A stretch of DNA of 64,000 nucleotides from Oceanitalea stevensii (lineage in GTDB: Bacteria; Actinomycetota; Actinomycetes; Actinomycetales; Actinomycetaceae). Below the pieces are notes generated by a model. The model had not been told where the DNA came from. It did not search any database and saw only the letters and a list, made by a program, of their open reading frames with translations. The stretch spans positions 528,149 through 592,148 of the forward strand of contig NZ_JACSPO010000001.1 of assembly GCF_014837105.1 (NCBI RefSeq). The letters run 5' to 3'. The translations under genes were made by a program, and so were the position numbers. Shown piece after piece: positions 18,293 through 27,068 of the stretch; the first letter of the stretch is position 1, and the number at the start of each line of letters is the position of its first letter.

Positions 18293-20554
18293 ATGGCTAC
18301 GACCACGATCCACACGGCGCCGCAGTCCGCGGACGCCTGGCAGGGCTTCGCACCCGGCCCGTGGCAGGAGAGCGTCGACGTCCGCGACTTCATCCAGCGC
18401 AACTACACCGCCTACGACGGCGACAGCTCGTTCCTCGCCGGGCCCACCGAGCGCACGACGCACGTGTGGTCCACCCTGTCGGCGATGTTCCCCGAGGAGC
18501 GCGAGAAGGGCGTGTACGACGTCGACGCGACGACGCCGTCGACGATCACCGCCCACGCGCCCGGCTACATCGACGAGGACCGTGAGGTCATCGTCGGCCT
18601 GCAGACCGACGCCCCGCTCAAGCGCGCGATCATGCCCTACGGCGGGTGGCGGATGGTCGCGACCTCGCTGGAGACCTACGGCTACGAGGTCGACCCCACG
18701 CTCGAGACGATCTTCACGACCTACCGCAAGACCCACAACCAGGGCGTCTTCGACGTCTACCCGCCCGACGTGCGCCGGGCCCGCAGCGCCCACATCGTCA
18801 CGGGCCTGCCCGACGCCTACGGGCGCGGCCGCATCATCGGCGACTACCGCCGCGTGGCGCTCTACGGCGTCGACGCCCTCATCGAGGCCAAGAAGGCCGA
18901 CCGCGCGCTCCTCGACACCCAGCGCTCGGTCGAGGACGTCATCCGCGACCGCGAGGAGAACAGCGAGCAGATCCGCGCGCTCCAGGAGCTCAAGGAGATG
19001 GCCGCCTCGTACGGCTACGACATCTCCGGCCCCGCCCGCACCGGCCGCGAGGCCGTCCAGTGGCTGTACTTCGCCTACCTCGGCGCGGTGAAGGAGCAGA
19101 ACGGCGCGGCCATGTCGCTGGGCCGCACCTCGACCTTCCTCGACATCTTCCTCGAGCGGGACATCGCCGCCGGCGTCCTCACCGAGTCCGAGGCTCAGGA
19201 GATCATCGACGACTTCGTCATCAAGCTCCGCATCGTGCGCTTCCTGCGCACCCCCGAGTACGACGAGCTCTTCTCCGGTGACCCGACGTGGGTGACCGAG
19301 TCGATCGGCGGCGTCGGCGACGACGGACGCCACCTCGTCACGAAGAACTCCTTCCGGATGCTCCAGACCCTGTACAACCTGGGCCCGGCTCCCGAGCCCA
19401 ACCTCACCGTGCTGTGGAGCGAGAACCTGCCCGAGGGTTTCAAGCGCTTCTGCGCGCAGGTCTCGATCGACACCTCGGCGATCCAGTACGAGTCCGACTC
19501 GCTCATCCGCTCCCAGTGCGGTGACGACGCCGGCATCGCGTGCTGCGTCTCGGCGATGGGGATCGGCAAGCAGATGCAGTTCTTCGGGGCCCGCGTCAAC
19601 ATCGCCAAGGCGCTGCTCTACGCGATCAACGGCGGCCGGGACGAGATCACCGGCAAGCAGGTCGCTCCCGTCAGCGAGCCGGTGAGCGGCGACGTCCTGG
19701 ACTACGACGACGTGCTGGGCCGCTACGACGCCCTGCTCGACTGGCTCGCCGCCACCTACGTCGACGCGCTCAACTGCATCCACTACATGCACGACAAGTA
19801 CGCCTACGAGCGCCTGGAGATGGCGCTGCACGACCGCGACGTCCTGCGGACGATGGCCTGCGGCATCGCCGGCCTGTCCGTCGCCGCCGACTCGCTCTCC
19901 GCGATCCGGTACGCGACCGTGCGGCCGGTGCGCCGCGAGGACGGCCTCGTCGTGGACTACGAGGTCGAGGGCGACTTCCCGACCTTCGGCAACGACGACG
20001 ACCGCGTCGACGACATCGCCGTCATGCTCGTCGAGCGGTTCATGGAGAAGATCCGCCGCCAGCCCACCTACCGGGACGCCGTGCACACCCAGTCGGTGCT
20101 GACGATCACCTCGAACGTCGTCTACGGCAAGCACACCGGCAACACCCCGGACGGCCGCCGCGCGGGGAAGTCCTTCGCCCCCGGCGCCAACCCGATGAAC
20201 GGGCGCGACACCCACGGCATGCTCGCCTCGGCGCTGTCGGTGGCCAAGCTGCCCTACTCCGAGGCGCAGGACGGCATCTCGCTGACCAACACCGTGGTCC
20301 CCGCCGGCCTGGGGCGCACCAAGGACGAGCAGGTGGGCAACCTCGTCGGCCTCCTCGACGCCTACATGGGCTCCCAGGGCTTCCACATGAACGTCAACGT
20401 CCTCAACCGCGACACCCTCTACGAGGCCATGGAGCACCCGGAGAAGTACCCGCAGCTCACCATCCGGGTCTCCGGCTACGCGGTGAACTTCGTGCGGCTC
20501 ACCCGTGAGCAGCAGCTCGACGTCATCTCGCGGACCTTCCACGGACAGGTCTGA
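18293..20554 (+). CDS. pflB: formate C-acetyltransferase (pyruvate formate-lyase)
   Basis: Glycyl-radical enzyme that cleaves pyruvate with coenzyme A to acetyl-CoA and formate in the absence of oxygen. The 753-residue protein has the adjacent active-site cysteines C417-C418 in [10 protein letters not shown], and the radical glycine G728 in the C-terminal [13 protein letters not shown]. The ATG at 18293 follows GGAGGAGAGGGAG. Its activating enzyme lies immediately downstream, separated by a 12-base-pair hairpin. This shows the organism can ferment or survive oxygen limitation. Expression is probably controlled by the dyad at 18201-18225. Confidence 0.97.
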   Translation: MATTTIHTAPQSADAWQGFAPGPWQESVDVRDFIQRNYTAYDGDSSFLAGPTERTTHVWSTLSAMFPEEREKGVYDVDATTPSTITAHAPGYIDEDREVIVGLQTDAPLKRAIMPYGGWRMVATSLETYGYEVDPTLETIFTTYRKTHNQGVFDVYPPDVRRARSAHIVTGLPDAYGRGRIIGDYRRVALYGVDALIEAKKADRALLDTQRSVEDVIRDREENSEQIRALQELKEMAASYGYDISGPARTGREAVQWLYFAYLGAVKEQNGAAMSLGRTSTFLDIFLERDIAAGVLTESEAQEIIDDFVIKLRIVRFLRTPEYDELFSGDPTWVTESIGGVGDDGRHLVTKNSFRMLQTLYNLGPAPEPNLTVLWSENLPEGFKRFCAQVSIDTSAIQYESDSLIRSQCGDDAGIACCVSAMGIGKQMQFFGARVNIAKALLYAINGGRDEITGKQVAPVSEPVSGDVLDYDDVLGRYDALLDWLAATYVDALNCIHYMHDKYAYERLEMALHDRDVLRTMACGIAGLSVAADSLSAIRYATVRPVRREDGLVVDYEVEGDFPTFGNDDDRVDDIAVMLVERFMEKIRRQPTYRDAVHTQSVLTITSNVVYGKHTGNTPDGRRAGKSFAPGANPMNGRDTHGMLASALSVAKLPYSEAQDGISLTNTVVPAGLGRTKDEQVGNLVGLLDAYMGSQGFHMNVNVLNRDTLYEAMEHPEKYPQLTIRVSGYAVNFVRLTREQQLDVISRTFHGQV

Positions 20555-20561
20555 CGTCCCG

Positions 20562-20592
20562 CTCCCGGCCCGCCACCCGAGCGGGCCGGGAG
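20562..20592 (+). terminator. intercistronic hairpin between pflB and pflA
   Basis: Perfect 12-base-pair stem (20562-20573 with 20581-20592) and a 7-base loop, eight bases after the pflB stop. No T-run follows. It probably protects the pflB message or reduces read-through, giving more lyase than activase, the ratio such systems need. Confidence 0.55.
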
Positions 20593-20626
20593 GCCACCAC
20601 ACCGTCGTCGTCAGGGGAGGAGACCG

Positions 20627-21529
20627 ATGAGCCAGGAGCACACCCTCGTCAGCGGCGTCGTCGCCCCCGACGGCATCAACGGCGAGTACGTGGCCGTCCC
20701 GGAGGACGCCGTGCCCCGGCTGCGGCGCTCGGCGGGCACCGCCGGCCTCGCGTCGGTGGAGGAGATGGACCGCACCGAGCACCTCGCCGCCGTCCGCGCG
20801 GGCGACATCGGCTCGGTCCACTCCTGGGAGCTCGTCACGGCGGTGGACGGCCCCGGCACCCGGCTCACCGTCTTCCTCGCCGGCTGCCCCCTGCGGTGCC
20901 TCTACTGCCACAACCCCGACACGCTGCGCATGCGTGACGGTGAGGCGGTCCGTGTCGAGGAGCTGCTGCGCCGGGTCAGGCGCTACGTGCCCGTCTTCAA
21001 GGCCACCGGCGGCGGGCTCACCGTGTCCGGCGGCGAGCCGCTCATGCAGCCGGCCTTCCTCACCCGGCTCCTCGAGGGCGCCAAGGAGATGGGCGTGCAC
21101 ACGACGATCGACACCTCGGGCTTCCTCGGGTCCCACGCGAGCACCCGGCTGCTGGACGCCCTCGACCTCGTCCTCCTCGACGTCAAGTCCGGCCTCCCCG
21201 ACGTCTACCGGGCGACGACGGGACGTGAGCTCCAGCCGACGCTCGACTTCGGGCGCAGGCTCGTCGCGCACGGCAAGGACATCTGGGTGCGCTTCGTCCT
21301 CGTGCCGGGCCTCACCGACGGCTACGACAACGTCGAGGCCGTCGCCGACTACGTCGCGAGCCTGTCCACCGTGACGCGCGTGGAGGTGCTGCCCTTCCAC
21401 CAGATGGGCCGCGACAAGTGGGAACGCCTCGGCGCCACCTACCAGCTGGGCGACACCGAGCCGCCGTCGCCGGAGCTGGTGGACAGGGTCCGGGCCCAGT
21501 TCCGCTCCCGGGGGCTCACGACGTACTGA
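20627..21529 (+). CDS. pflA: pyruvate formate-lyase activating enzyme
   Basis: Radical-SAM enzyme that installs the glycyl radical on PflB. The 300-residue protein has the cluster motif C87-x3-C91-x2-C94 (GCPLRCLYCHNP) and the SAM-binding SGGEPLMQ at about 130-137. The first 60 residues are an N-terminal extension compared with the roughly 245-residue E. coli enzyme. ATG with GGGGAGGAG upstream. It is the second gene of the pfl operon and converges on the fatty-acid oxidation gene across a CATATG repeat. Confidence 0.96.
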   Translation: MSQEHTLVSGVVAPDGINGEYVAVPEDAVPRLRRSAGTAGLASVEEMDRTEHLAAVRAGDIGSVHSWELVTAVDGPGTRLTVFLAGCPLRCLYCHNPDTLRMRDGEAVRVEELLRRVRRYVPVFKATGGGLTVSGGEPLMQPAFLTRLLEGAKEMGVHTTIDTSGFLGSHASTRLLDALDLVLLDVKSGLPDVYRATTGRELQPTLDFGRRLVAHGKDIWVRFVLVPGLTDGYDNVEAVADYVASLSTVTRVEVLPFHQMGRDKWERLGATYQLGDTEPPSPELVDRVRAQFRSRGLTTY

Positions 21530-21542
21530 ACGCCCCCTTCCC

Positions 21543-21604
21543 TCGCATATGCGGGAAAGGCGCAGCCGTCCGGCGGGCAGAGCCGTATCTCTCCCGCATA
21601 TGCG
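21543..21604. repeat. CATATG palindrome pair element, copy 1
   Basis: Two copies of CGCATATGCG (21544-21553 and 21595-21604), each a perfect 10-base palindrome extended by GGGAAA or CCC, 51 bases apart in a convergent gene junction. The spacer contains GCCGTCCGGCGGG. The same arrangement recurs at 31936-32000, where the spacer is similar in layout, so this is a dispersed element rather than a chance dyad. It may act as a bidirectional terminator or as a REP-like sequence. Confidence 0.75.
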
Positions 21605-21613
21605 GATCAGGGG

Positions 21614-23683
21614 CTAGGGGAGGGTGGCGACCCCCGGCTCCAGGAAGCGGCGGCCGGTCACGGCCTCGGAGGTTCCTGTCCTGTCGAGGTAGGGGGTGAT
21701 GCCGCCGTTGTGGAGGGGCCAGCCGGCACCGAGCACCATGGCGAGGTCGACGTCGCGGGCGTCGGCCACGACGCCGTCGTCGAGGAGGAGACGCACCTCC
21801 TGGGCGAGGGCGCGGCGCACGCGCTCGAGGACGCCGTCGGCGTCCAGCGGCTCGGGCAGCGGCCGTGAGCCGAAGAACCGGTCGAGGTCCTCGCGCACGG
21901 CCGAGGCGGCGCTCGGCCGCTCGTCCACCGTGAAGCGCTCACCGTCGGCGACCATCCGCTCGAGCCCCGGCGAGTGCGGGTAGCGGTCCCCGAGGGTGCG
22001 GCGCAGCTCGTCGAGCACGTGCATCGCCACCGCCGGCCCCACGAGCTGGAGGAGCTGGAAGGGCCCCATCGGCAGGCCCATCGGGCGCAGTGCACGGTCG
22101 GCCACGGACACCTCGGTGCCCTCCTCCAGGGTGCCGAGCACATCGCCGAGCATCCGCACGAGCACCCGGTTGACGACGAAGCCCGGCGCGTCCTGGCAGG
22201 CGATCGCGCTCTTGCGGGCCCCGGCGGCGACGGCGAAGGCGGTCGCGTAGGCCGCCTCGGAGGTGTGCGGGGTGCGGATGACCTCGACGAGCGGCATCTG
22301 CGCCACCGGGTTGAAGAAGTGCAGCCCCACGACCCGCTCGGGGTGCGCGAGCCCCGCCGCCATCTCGGTGACGGACAGGGCGGAGGTGTTGGTCGCGAGG
22401 ACGCAGTCCGGCCCGACGACGGGCTCCACCTCGGCGAACACCCGCTGCTTGACGGCGAGCTCCTCGAAGACGGCCTCGACGACGAGGTCGCATCCGGCGA
22501 GCTCGGAGAGGTCCGCGGTGGCCGTCACGCGGGCGCGCAGCTCCTCGGCGCGTGCCTCGTCGAGGCGGCCAGAGCGCTCGAGCCGGGCCACCTGCTCGTG
22601 GACGTGGCGCAGGCCTGCGGCGGCCCGGTCGTCGTCGAGGTCCCGCATGACGACGGGGACCCGCAGCGTCCGGGCGAGGAGGACGGCGAGCTGGCTCGCC
22701 ATGAGCCCGGCCCCGAGCAGGCCCACCCGGCGCACCGGGCGCGCGAGCTCCTCGGGCGGCGCGCCGGCGGGCCGGCGGGCGCGGCTGCGCGTGAGGCCGA
22801 AGGCGTAGAGGCCGGCGCGCAGCTGGTCGGACATGATGAGCTCGGTGAGCGCGAGGTCCTCGGCGGCGAAGCCCTCTGCGCGCGAGGCGGTGCGGGCGGC
22901 GGCCACGAGCTCCAGCGCGCGCTGCGGCGCGGGCGCCCCGCCCTCGGCGCGGCGGGCCACGAGCTGCTGGCGGGCGCTGACCGCCTGCTCCCAGGCCGCG
23001 GCGTCGGAGGTGTGGTCGCTGCGGACCGGGTCGATGGCACCGGAGAGCACCTCGGTGACCCACGCCAGCGCCCCGTCGCGGAAGTCCTCCCCGCCGCGCT
23101 GGACGCTGTCGACGAGACCGAGGTCGAGGGCCCGCTGAGCGTCGAGCGTCCGCTGGCGCGCCGGGTTGTCGACGATGACCTGGAGCGCCGCCTCGGGGCC
23201 GACGAGCCGGGGCAGGAGGTAGCACCCGCCCCAGCCGGGCACGAGCCCGAGGGACGTCTCGGGCAGGCCCAGCGGCGCGGCGTCGGCCGCCGCCACGCGG
23301 TAGCGGCAGGCGAGGGCGAGCTCGAGACCGCCGCCCAGGGCGAGGCCGCTGAGGAGCGCGAAGCTCGGGAGGTCGCGCAGCAGGGTGACGATGCGGTGCC
23401 CGGCCTCGGCCACCGCACGGGCGTCCTCGACGCGCGCCATCGAGCCGACGGCACGCAGGTCCGCGCCCGCCGCGAAGCAGCCCGGCGTGCCGGTGAGGGC
23501 GACGGCGGTGATCTCGCCGTCGTGCACGCGGGTGGCGCAGGCGGTGAGCGCCTCCTCGAGGGCCGCGATGCTCCGCGGGCCGAGCGTGGCGGGCCGGCCG
23601 TCGGTCCCGGCCATGGTGACCAGGGCGACCGTGCCGGTGGCCAGCGGGACGTTCTCGACGCTGATCGTCGTGGTGGGTGTCAT
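21614..23683 (-). CDS. fused enoyl-CoA hydratase / 3-hydroxyacyl-CoA dehydrogenase
   Basis: Fatty-acid beta-oxidation multienzyme protein (FadB/FadJ type), 689 residues. The crotonase domain (about 1-270) shows an oxyanion-hole segment GCFAAGADLRAV, GLALGGGLELALACR and the catalytic LGLPETSLGLVPGWGG. The NAD-binding hydroxyacyl-CoA dehydrogenase part begins near residue 318 with GLLGAGLMASQLA and has VVGLHFFNPVAQMPLVE. I start it at the ATG 23683 with AAGGGAG upstream; the frame runs longer but without family sequence. The usual partner thiolase gene is not adjacent. A minus-strand TACTGT at 23721-23716 is a possible -10. Confidence 0.92.
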   Translation of the reverse strand: MTPTTTISVENVPLATGTVALVTMAGTDGRPATLGPRSIAALEEALTACATRVHDGEITAVALTGTPGCFAAGADLRAVGSMARVEDARAVAEAGHRIVTLLRDLPSFALLSGLALGGGLELALACRYRVAAADAAPLGLPETSLGLVPGWGGCYLLPRLVGPEAALQVIVDNPARQRTLDAQRALDLGLVDSVQRGGEDFRDGALAWVTEVLSGAIDPVRSDHTSDAAAWEQAVSARQQLVARRAEGGAPAPQRALELVAAARTASRAEGFAAEDLALTELIMSDQLRAGLYAFGLTRSRARRPAGAPPEELARPVRRVGLLGAGLMASQLAVLLARTLRVPVVMRDLDDDRAAAGLRHVHEQVARLERSGRLDEARAEELRARVTATADLSELAGCDLVVEAVFEELAVKQRVFAEVEPVVGPDCVLATNTSALSVTEMAAGLAHPERVVGLHFFNPVAQMPLVEVIRTPHTSEAAYATAFAVAAGARKSAIACQDAPGFVVNRVLVRMLGDVLGTLEEGTEVSVADRALRPMGLPMGPFQLLQLVGPAVAMHVLDELRRTLGDRYPHSPGLERMVADGERFTVDERPSAASAVREDLDRFFGSRPLPEPLDADGVLERVRRALAQEVRLLLDDGVVADARDVDLAMVLGAGWPLHNGGITPYLDRTGTSEAVTGRRFLEPGVATLP

Positions 23684-23754
23684 CGTCACTCCCTTGTGAT
23701 GGGTACCGACGACCGACAGTACCGGGTACCTCGCCCGGCGTCTCCCTCCGGGGG

Positions 23755-24984
23755 TCAGGAGCTGCGCAGCGCCTCGGTCAGCGGCGCCGCCGTGAGCCCG
23801 ACCTGCCACGGACGGGCACCCTGCTCCTCGAGCATGGCGCGCACCGACGTCTCGTCGACGACGTCCGGCGGCGTCCAGGCGACCTGGCGCTGGACGGCGG
23901 GGGACAGGAGGTTCTCCTGCGGGACGTCGTGCTCCTCGGCGAGGGCGCGGACGGCGGCCCGGACGGCGTCGAGGCGCCCGGCCGCGGCCGGGTCCTTCTC
24001 CGCCCACGCGCGCGGCGGGGGCGGGGTGCCGGTCGCCGACGCCAGCCGGCGCGGCGGGTGCTCCGAGGCCGGCAGCGCGAGCGCCCGCTCGACGGCGGAC
24101 CACCAGTACCCGCTGGAGCGCCGCGTGCCCTTGCCGGAGAACTCCGGGAGCGCGGCGAGCGCCCCCTCGCTGCGGGGCAGGGCGAGCGCGGCGGCGACGA
24201 TGGCGCGGTCGGGCAGCACGCGGCCGGGGGAGCGGTCGCGCTTGCGGGCCAGCTCGTCACGCGCCTCCCACAGCTCACGGACGACGGCGATGCCGAGGCC
24301 ACCGCGGACGGCGTGCATGCCCGAGGTGCGGCGCCACGGGTCCACGCGCGGGGACGGGTCCGGTGCCACGCGCACGGCCTCGAACTCCTGGCGCGCCCAC
24401 TCGAGCTTGCCGGCCTCCTCGAGCGCCGCGGCCAGCCGGTCGCGCAGCTCGACGAGGAACTCCACGTCCAGGGCGGCGTACCGCAGCCAGTCCTCCGGCA
24501 GCGGGCGGGTGGACCAGTCGGCCGCGGAGTGCTCCTTGGCCAGGGAGTAGCCGAGCTCCTCGGCGATGATCGCGCCGAGGCCGACCTTGCTGCGCCCGAG
24601 CAGCCGCGCGGCGAGCTCGGTGTCGAAGAGGGCGGTGGGGTACATCCGGAGGTCGTGGAATCCCGGCAGGTCCTGGTTGGCGGCGTGCAGGACCCACTCG
24701 GTGCCGTCGAGCGCCTCCCCGACCTCGCTGAGCTCGCCGACCGCGATGGGGTCGATGAGGAGGGTGCCGGCACCCTCGCGCCGGAGCTGGACGAGGTAGG
24801 TGCGCTGGCCGTAGCGGTAGCCCGAGGCGCGCTCGGCGTCGGCGGCGACCGGGCCGGTGCCCGCGGCCAGGGCCGCGGCGGCGCGGGCGAGGCCCTCGCG
24901 CGTGGTGATGACGGGCGGGGTGCCCTCGCGCGGCTCGGTGACGGGGACCAGCTGGGGCGTCTCGACGTCGACGGGCTCGGTCAT
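23755..24984 (-). CDS. RNase D-like 3'-5' exonuclease with HRDC domain
   Basis: A 409-residue ribonuclease D family protein. The DEDD exonuclease domain shows D49-A-E51 in VAADAERASGYRYGQR, HAANQDLPGF, and YAALDVEFLVEL; an HRDC domain follows (about 215-290, WEARDELARKRDRSPGRVLPD). Known members trim tRNA and other stable RNA ends. I start at ATG 24984; a TACCGT hexamer on the minus strand (24997-24992) lies seven bases upstream and there is no ribosome-binding site, suggesting a leaderless message. The DUF3000 gene is upstream on the same strand. Confidence 0.9.
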   Translation of the reverse strand: MTEPVDVETPQLVPVTEPREGTPPVITTREGLARAAAALAAGTGPVAADAERASGYRYGQRTYLVQLRREGAGTLLIDPIAVGELSEVGEALDGTEWVLHAANQDLPGFHDLRMYPTALFDTELAARLLGRSKVGLGAIIAEELGYSLAKEHSAADWSTRPLPEDWLRYAALDVEFLVELRDRLAAALEEAGKLEWARQEFEAVRVAPDPSPRVDPWRRTSGMHAVRGGLGIAVVRELWEARDELARKRDRSPGRVLPDRAIVAAALALPRSEGALAALPEFSGKGTRRSSGYWWSAVERALALPASEHPPRRLASATGTPPPPRAWAEKDPAAAGRLDAVRAAVRALAEEHDVPQENLLSPAVQRQVAWTPPDVVDETSVRAMLEEQGARPWQVGLTAAPLTEALRSS

Positions 24985-24991
24985 GGAGGTC

Positions 24992-24997
24992 ACGGTA
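24992..24997 (-). promoter_or_regulatory. -10 element of the RNase D-like gene, leaderless
   Basis: TACCGT on the minus strand ends seven bases before the ATG at 24984. No Shine-Dalgarno sequence is present (the bases read ACCTCC). Confidence 0.45.
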
Positions 24998-25066
24998 AGC
25001 CCGGCGCGGCCCCACGGCCCCACAGGCACGCGGTGCGGGCCGAGACCGTGACGAACACCGCTCGTC

Positions 25067-25642
25067 TCAGCGGCGCGGCGTCAGGGCGGTGACGCCGTCG
25101 GGCAGCGGCTCGAGGCCGGAGGCGGAGGAGGTGAGCTGGGTCCAGGCCATGAGGTGGGGACCGAGGTCGGTCGTGTTGGGCGACCACGACGCGCGCACCT
25201 CGATCTCGACGTCCTGGTCGCGCAGGACGAGCCCGCCGAAGCTCTCCGACAGCACGCGGGTGACCGTGCCGGACAGGGAGTGGTAGCCGGCGCCGGCGGA
25301 CGCGAGGGCGTCGGTGAGCCACGCCCAGCCGACCTCACCGAGGAGCGGGTCGGCACCGAGCTCGTCCTCCAGCCGCGCGCGCGCCATGACGATGACCCGG
25401 AAGGTCCCGTTCCAGGCGCTCTGCCCCTCGGGGTCGTGGAGCACGACGAAGCGACCGCTGCCGAGGAGCGTCTCGGGCTCCGCCGTCGGGTTGACCTCGG
25501 CGGTGAGCGCCAGGGCGTAGGGGGCGATCCGCGTGGGGGCGGGGACCTCCTCCAGGCGCACCTCGGGCCGCTGGCGGAGCCCGCGCAGACTGAGGAGCGC
25601 CTCCTCGAATGCGGGCGGAACCTGCGCACCGTCGCTGTTCAC
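25067..25642 (-). CDS. DUF3000 family protein
   Basis: A 191-residue soluble protein conserved in Actinobacteria next to the RNase D gene. It has a mixed alpha/beta pattern with APYALALTAEV, GRFVVLHDPEGQSAWNGTFRVIVMARA and WAWLTDAL, which I recognise as DUF3000. GTG start with a TAGCCT -10 element six bases upstream (minus strand 25654-25649), so probably leaderless. Function unknown. Confidence 0.88.
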   Translation of the reverse strand: MNSDGAQVPPAFEEALLSLRGLRQRPEVRLEEVPAPTRIAPYALALTAEVNPTAEPETLLGSGRFVVLHDPEGQSAWNGTFRVIVMARARLEDELGADPLLGEVGWAWLTDALASAGAGYHSLSGTVTRVLSESFGGLVLRDQDVEIEVRASWSPNTTDLGPHLMAWTQLTSSASGLEPLPDGVTALTPRR

Positions 25643-25648
25643 GCCCCC

Positions 25649-25654
25649 AGGCTA
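25649..25654 (-). promoter_or_regulatory. -10 element of the DUF3000 gene, leaderless
   Basis: TAGCCT on the minus strand lies six bases before the GTG at 25642; no ribosome-binding site is visible. Confidence 0.45.
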
Positions 25655-25734
25655 GGGCGGCACGCCCCGAACGCGGCCGTGGCGCGCCGGTAGACTCACC
25701 GGGCCCCCCGCCGCCCAACCCCGGAGGAGCGCCC

Positions 25735-26988
25735 GTGGCCGACTTCCGTCCCGTCCTGCTCGGCACCGACCTTGGCGTGTACTCGATCGCCCGCTCGTTC
25801 CACGAGGCGTACGGCGTCCGCTCGATCGTCGTGTCCAACCAGAGCCGCGGGCCGGTCGACCACTCCCGCATCCTCGACAACGTCCTCGTCGGGGCGGGTG
25901 CGAGCGAGGACCAGACCGTCGCGGCCCTCGTCGACGTCGCGCGCCGGCACGCCGGCACCCCGCTCCTGCTCCTCGTCAACGCCGAGCACGAGGTCGAGAT
26001 GCTCGTGCGCCACCGCGCGGTCCTCGAGGAGCACTACGTCATCCCCTACGCCGCCAACGAGGTGCTCACGGCCGCGGGGGACAAGGAGGTGCTGGCCGCT
26101 GCCTGCGAGCGGCTCGGGATCGCGACGCCGGCCACCCGCGCCGTCGACCTCTCGTCGGCCGACGACGGCGGGTGGGCGCCGCCGCGGCTCGACCTCACCT
26201 TCCCCGTCGTGCTCAAGCCGGCCGTCAGCGCCGAGCACCTCCTCCTGTCCTACGAGGGCAAGCGCAAGGTCTACAGCGCGGCCACCCAGGCGGAGGCCGA
26301 CGCCGTGCTGCGCCGCCTCGCCACGGCGGGGCTGCGCGACGTCGTCCTCGTCCAGGAGCTCATCCCCGGTGACGACACCCAGGGCCGCACCGTCACCTGC
26401 TACGTCGACCGCTCCGGTGAGGTGACGCTCATGGCGTCGGGGCAGCTGCTCCTCCAGCTGCACGCGCCGACGATGATCGGGAACTCGGCGACGATCCTCA
26501 CCGAGGCGCAGCCGCAGATCGAGGCGCAGGCCGCGGCGATCCTCGGTGAGCTCGGGTTCACCGGCTTCGCGAACTTCGACGTCAAGGTTGACCCGCGCGA
26601 CGGCCGCGCGCACTTCCTCGACCTCAACCCGCGCATCGGGCGACCGAACTACTACCTCAACGTCGCGGGACGGAACCCGGCCCGCGCCGTCGTCGCGGAC
26701 TTCGCGGCCGAGCTCGGCACGGCTCCCGCGTCCGGGCCGCTGTACCGGCCCGAGCAGGAGCTCGGGGTCTACTCCTACCTGCCGTGGCGGCTCGTGCGCC
26801 GCTACCTCACCGAGCCCGAGCTGCGGCGTCGCGTGGGGCGTGTCCACCGCACGCGCCGCTTCACCCACCCGCTCGCCTACCCGCTCGACCGGGACCCGCG
26901 CCGCGGCTTCTACCGCGCCGCCTCCACGGTCAACCTCGTGCGCGACTTCAAGGAGCACTACCCGGAGCCCACGCCCACCGGCCTGTGA
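25735..26988 (+). CDS. ATP-grasp carboxylate-amine ligase
   Basis: A 417-residue ATP-grasp enzyme that joins a carboxylate to an amine via an acyl phosphate. The ATP-grasp core is visible: FPVVLKPAVS with its lysine near residue 160, VLVQELIPGDD (about 204-214), and the magnesium-binding end FLDLNPRIGRPNYYLN near 297-312. The first 90 residues are a nucleotide/substrate domain starting VLLGTDLGVYSIARSFHEAYG. Sequence layout is like the D-aspartate ligases that add D-Asp to peptidoglycan stems, and two Fem-type transferases lie 3 kb downstream, so a role in cross-bridge synthesis is plausible but inferred. GTG start with GGAGGAG nine bases upstream. Confidence 0.8.
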   Translation: MADFRPVLLGTDLGVYSIARSFHEAYGVRSIVVSNQSRGPVDHSRILDNVLVGAGASEDQTVAALVDVARRHAGTPLLLLVNAEHEVEMLVRHRAVLEEHYVIPYAANEVLTAAGDKEVLAAACERLGIATPATRAVDLSSADDGGWAPPRLDLTFPVVLKPAVSAEHLLLSYEGKRKVYSAATQAEADAVLRRLATAGLRDVVLVQELIPGDDTQGRTVTCYVDRSGEVTLMASGQLLLQLHAPTMIGNSATILTEAQPQIEAQAAAILGELGFTGFANFDVKVDPRDGRAHFLDLNPRIGRPNYYLNVAGRNPARAVVADFAAELGTAPASGPLYRPEQELGVYSYLPWRLVRRYLTEPELRRRVGRVHRTRRFTHPLAYPLDRDPRRGFYRAASTVNLVRDFKEHYPEPTPTGL

Positions 26989-27016
26989 GTTCGCCCGCCC
27001 GCGTCCCTCTCTCCTT

Positions 27017-27068
27017 CGCCGACAGCTGAGTTGTTACTCGTCGGGGAGGAACAACTCAGCTCTCGGCG
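27017..27068. repeat. 19-bp inverted repeat between the ligase and RlmA-like genes
   Basis: Arms 27017-27035 and 27050-27068 match at 18 of 19 positions with a 14-base loop. The right arm reads AACAACTCAGCTCTCGGCG, the same core as the six-copy array at dxs. The right arm includes the stop codon of the RlmA-like gene (27056-27058). The structure would terminate transcription from either side or act as a binding site. Confidence 0.8.

Noticed and set aside
18257..21400. A 1047-codon open frame antisense to pflB and pflA
   Set aside because: Same reasoning; the plus strand codes for clear glycyl-radical and radical-SAM enzymes.
23684..24103. N-terminal extension of the beta-oxidation protein by 140 codons
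   Set aside because: The extension has no family sequence, overlaps the 3' end of the RNase D gene in another frame, and a good ribosome-binding site precedes the ATG at 23683.
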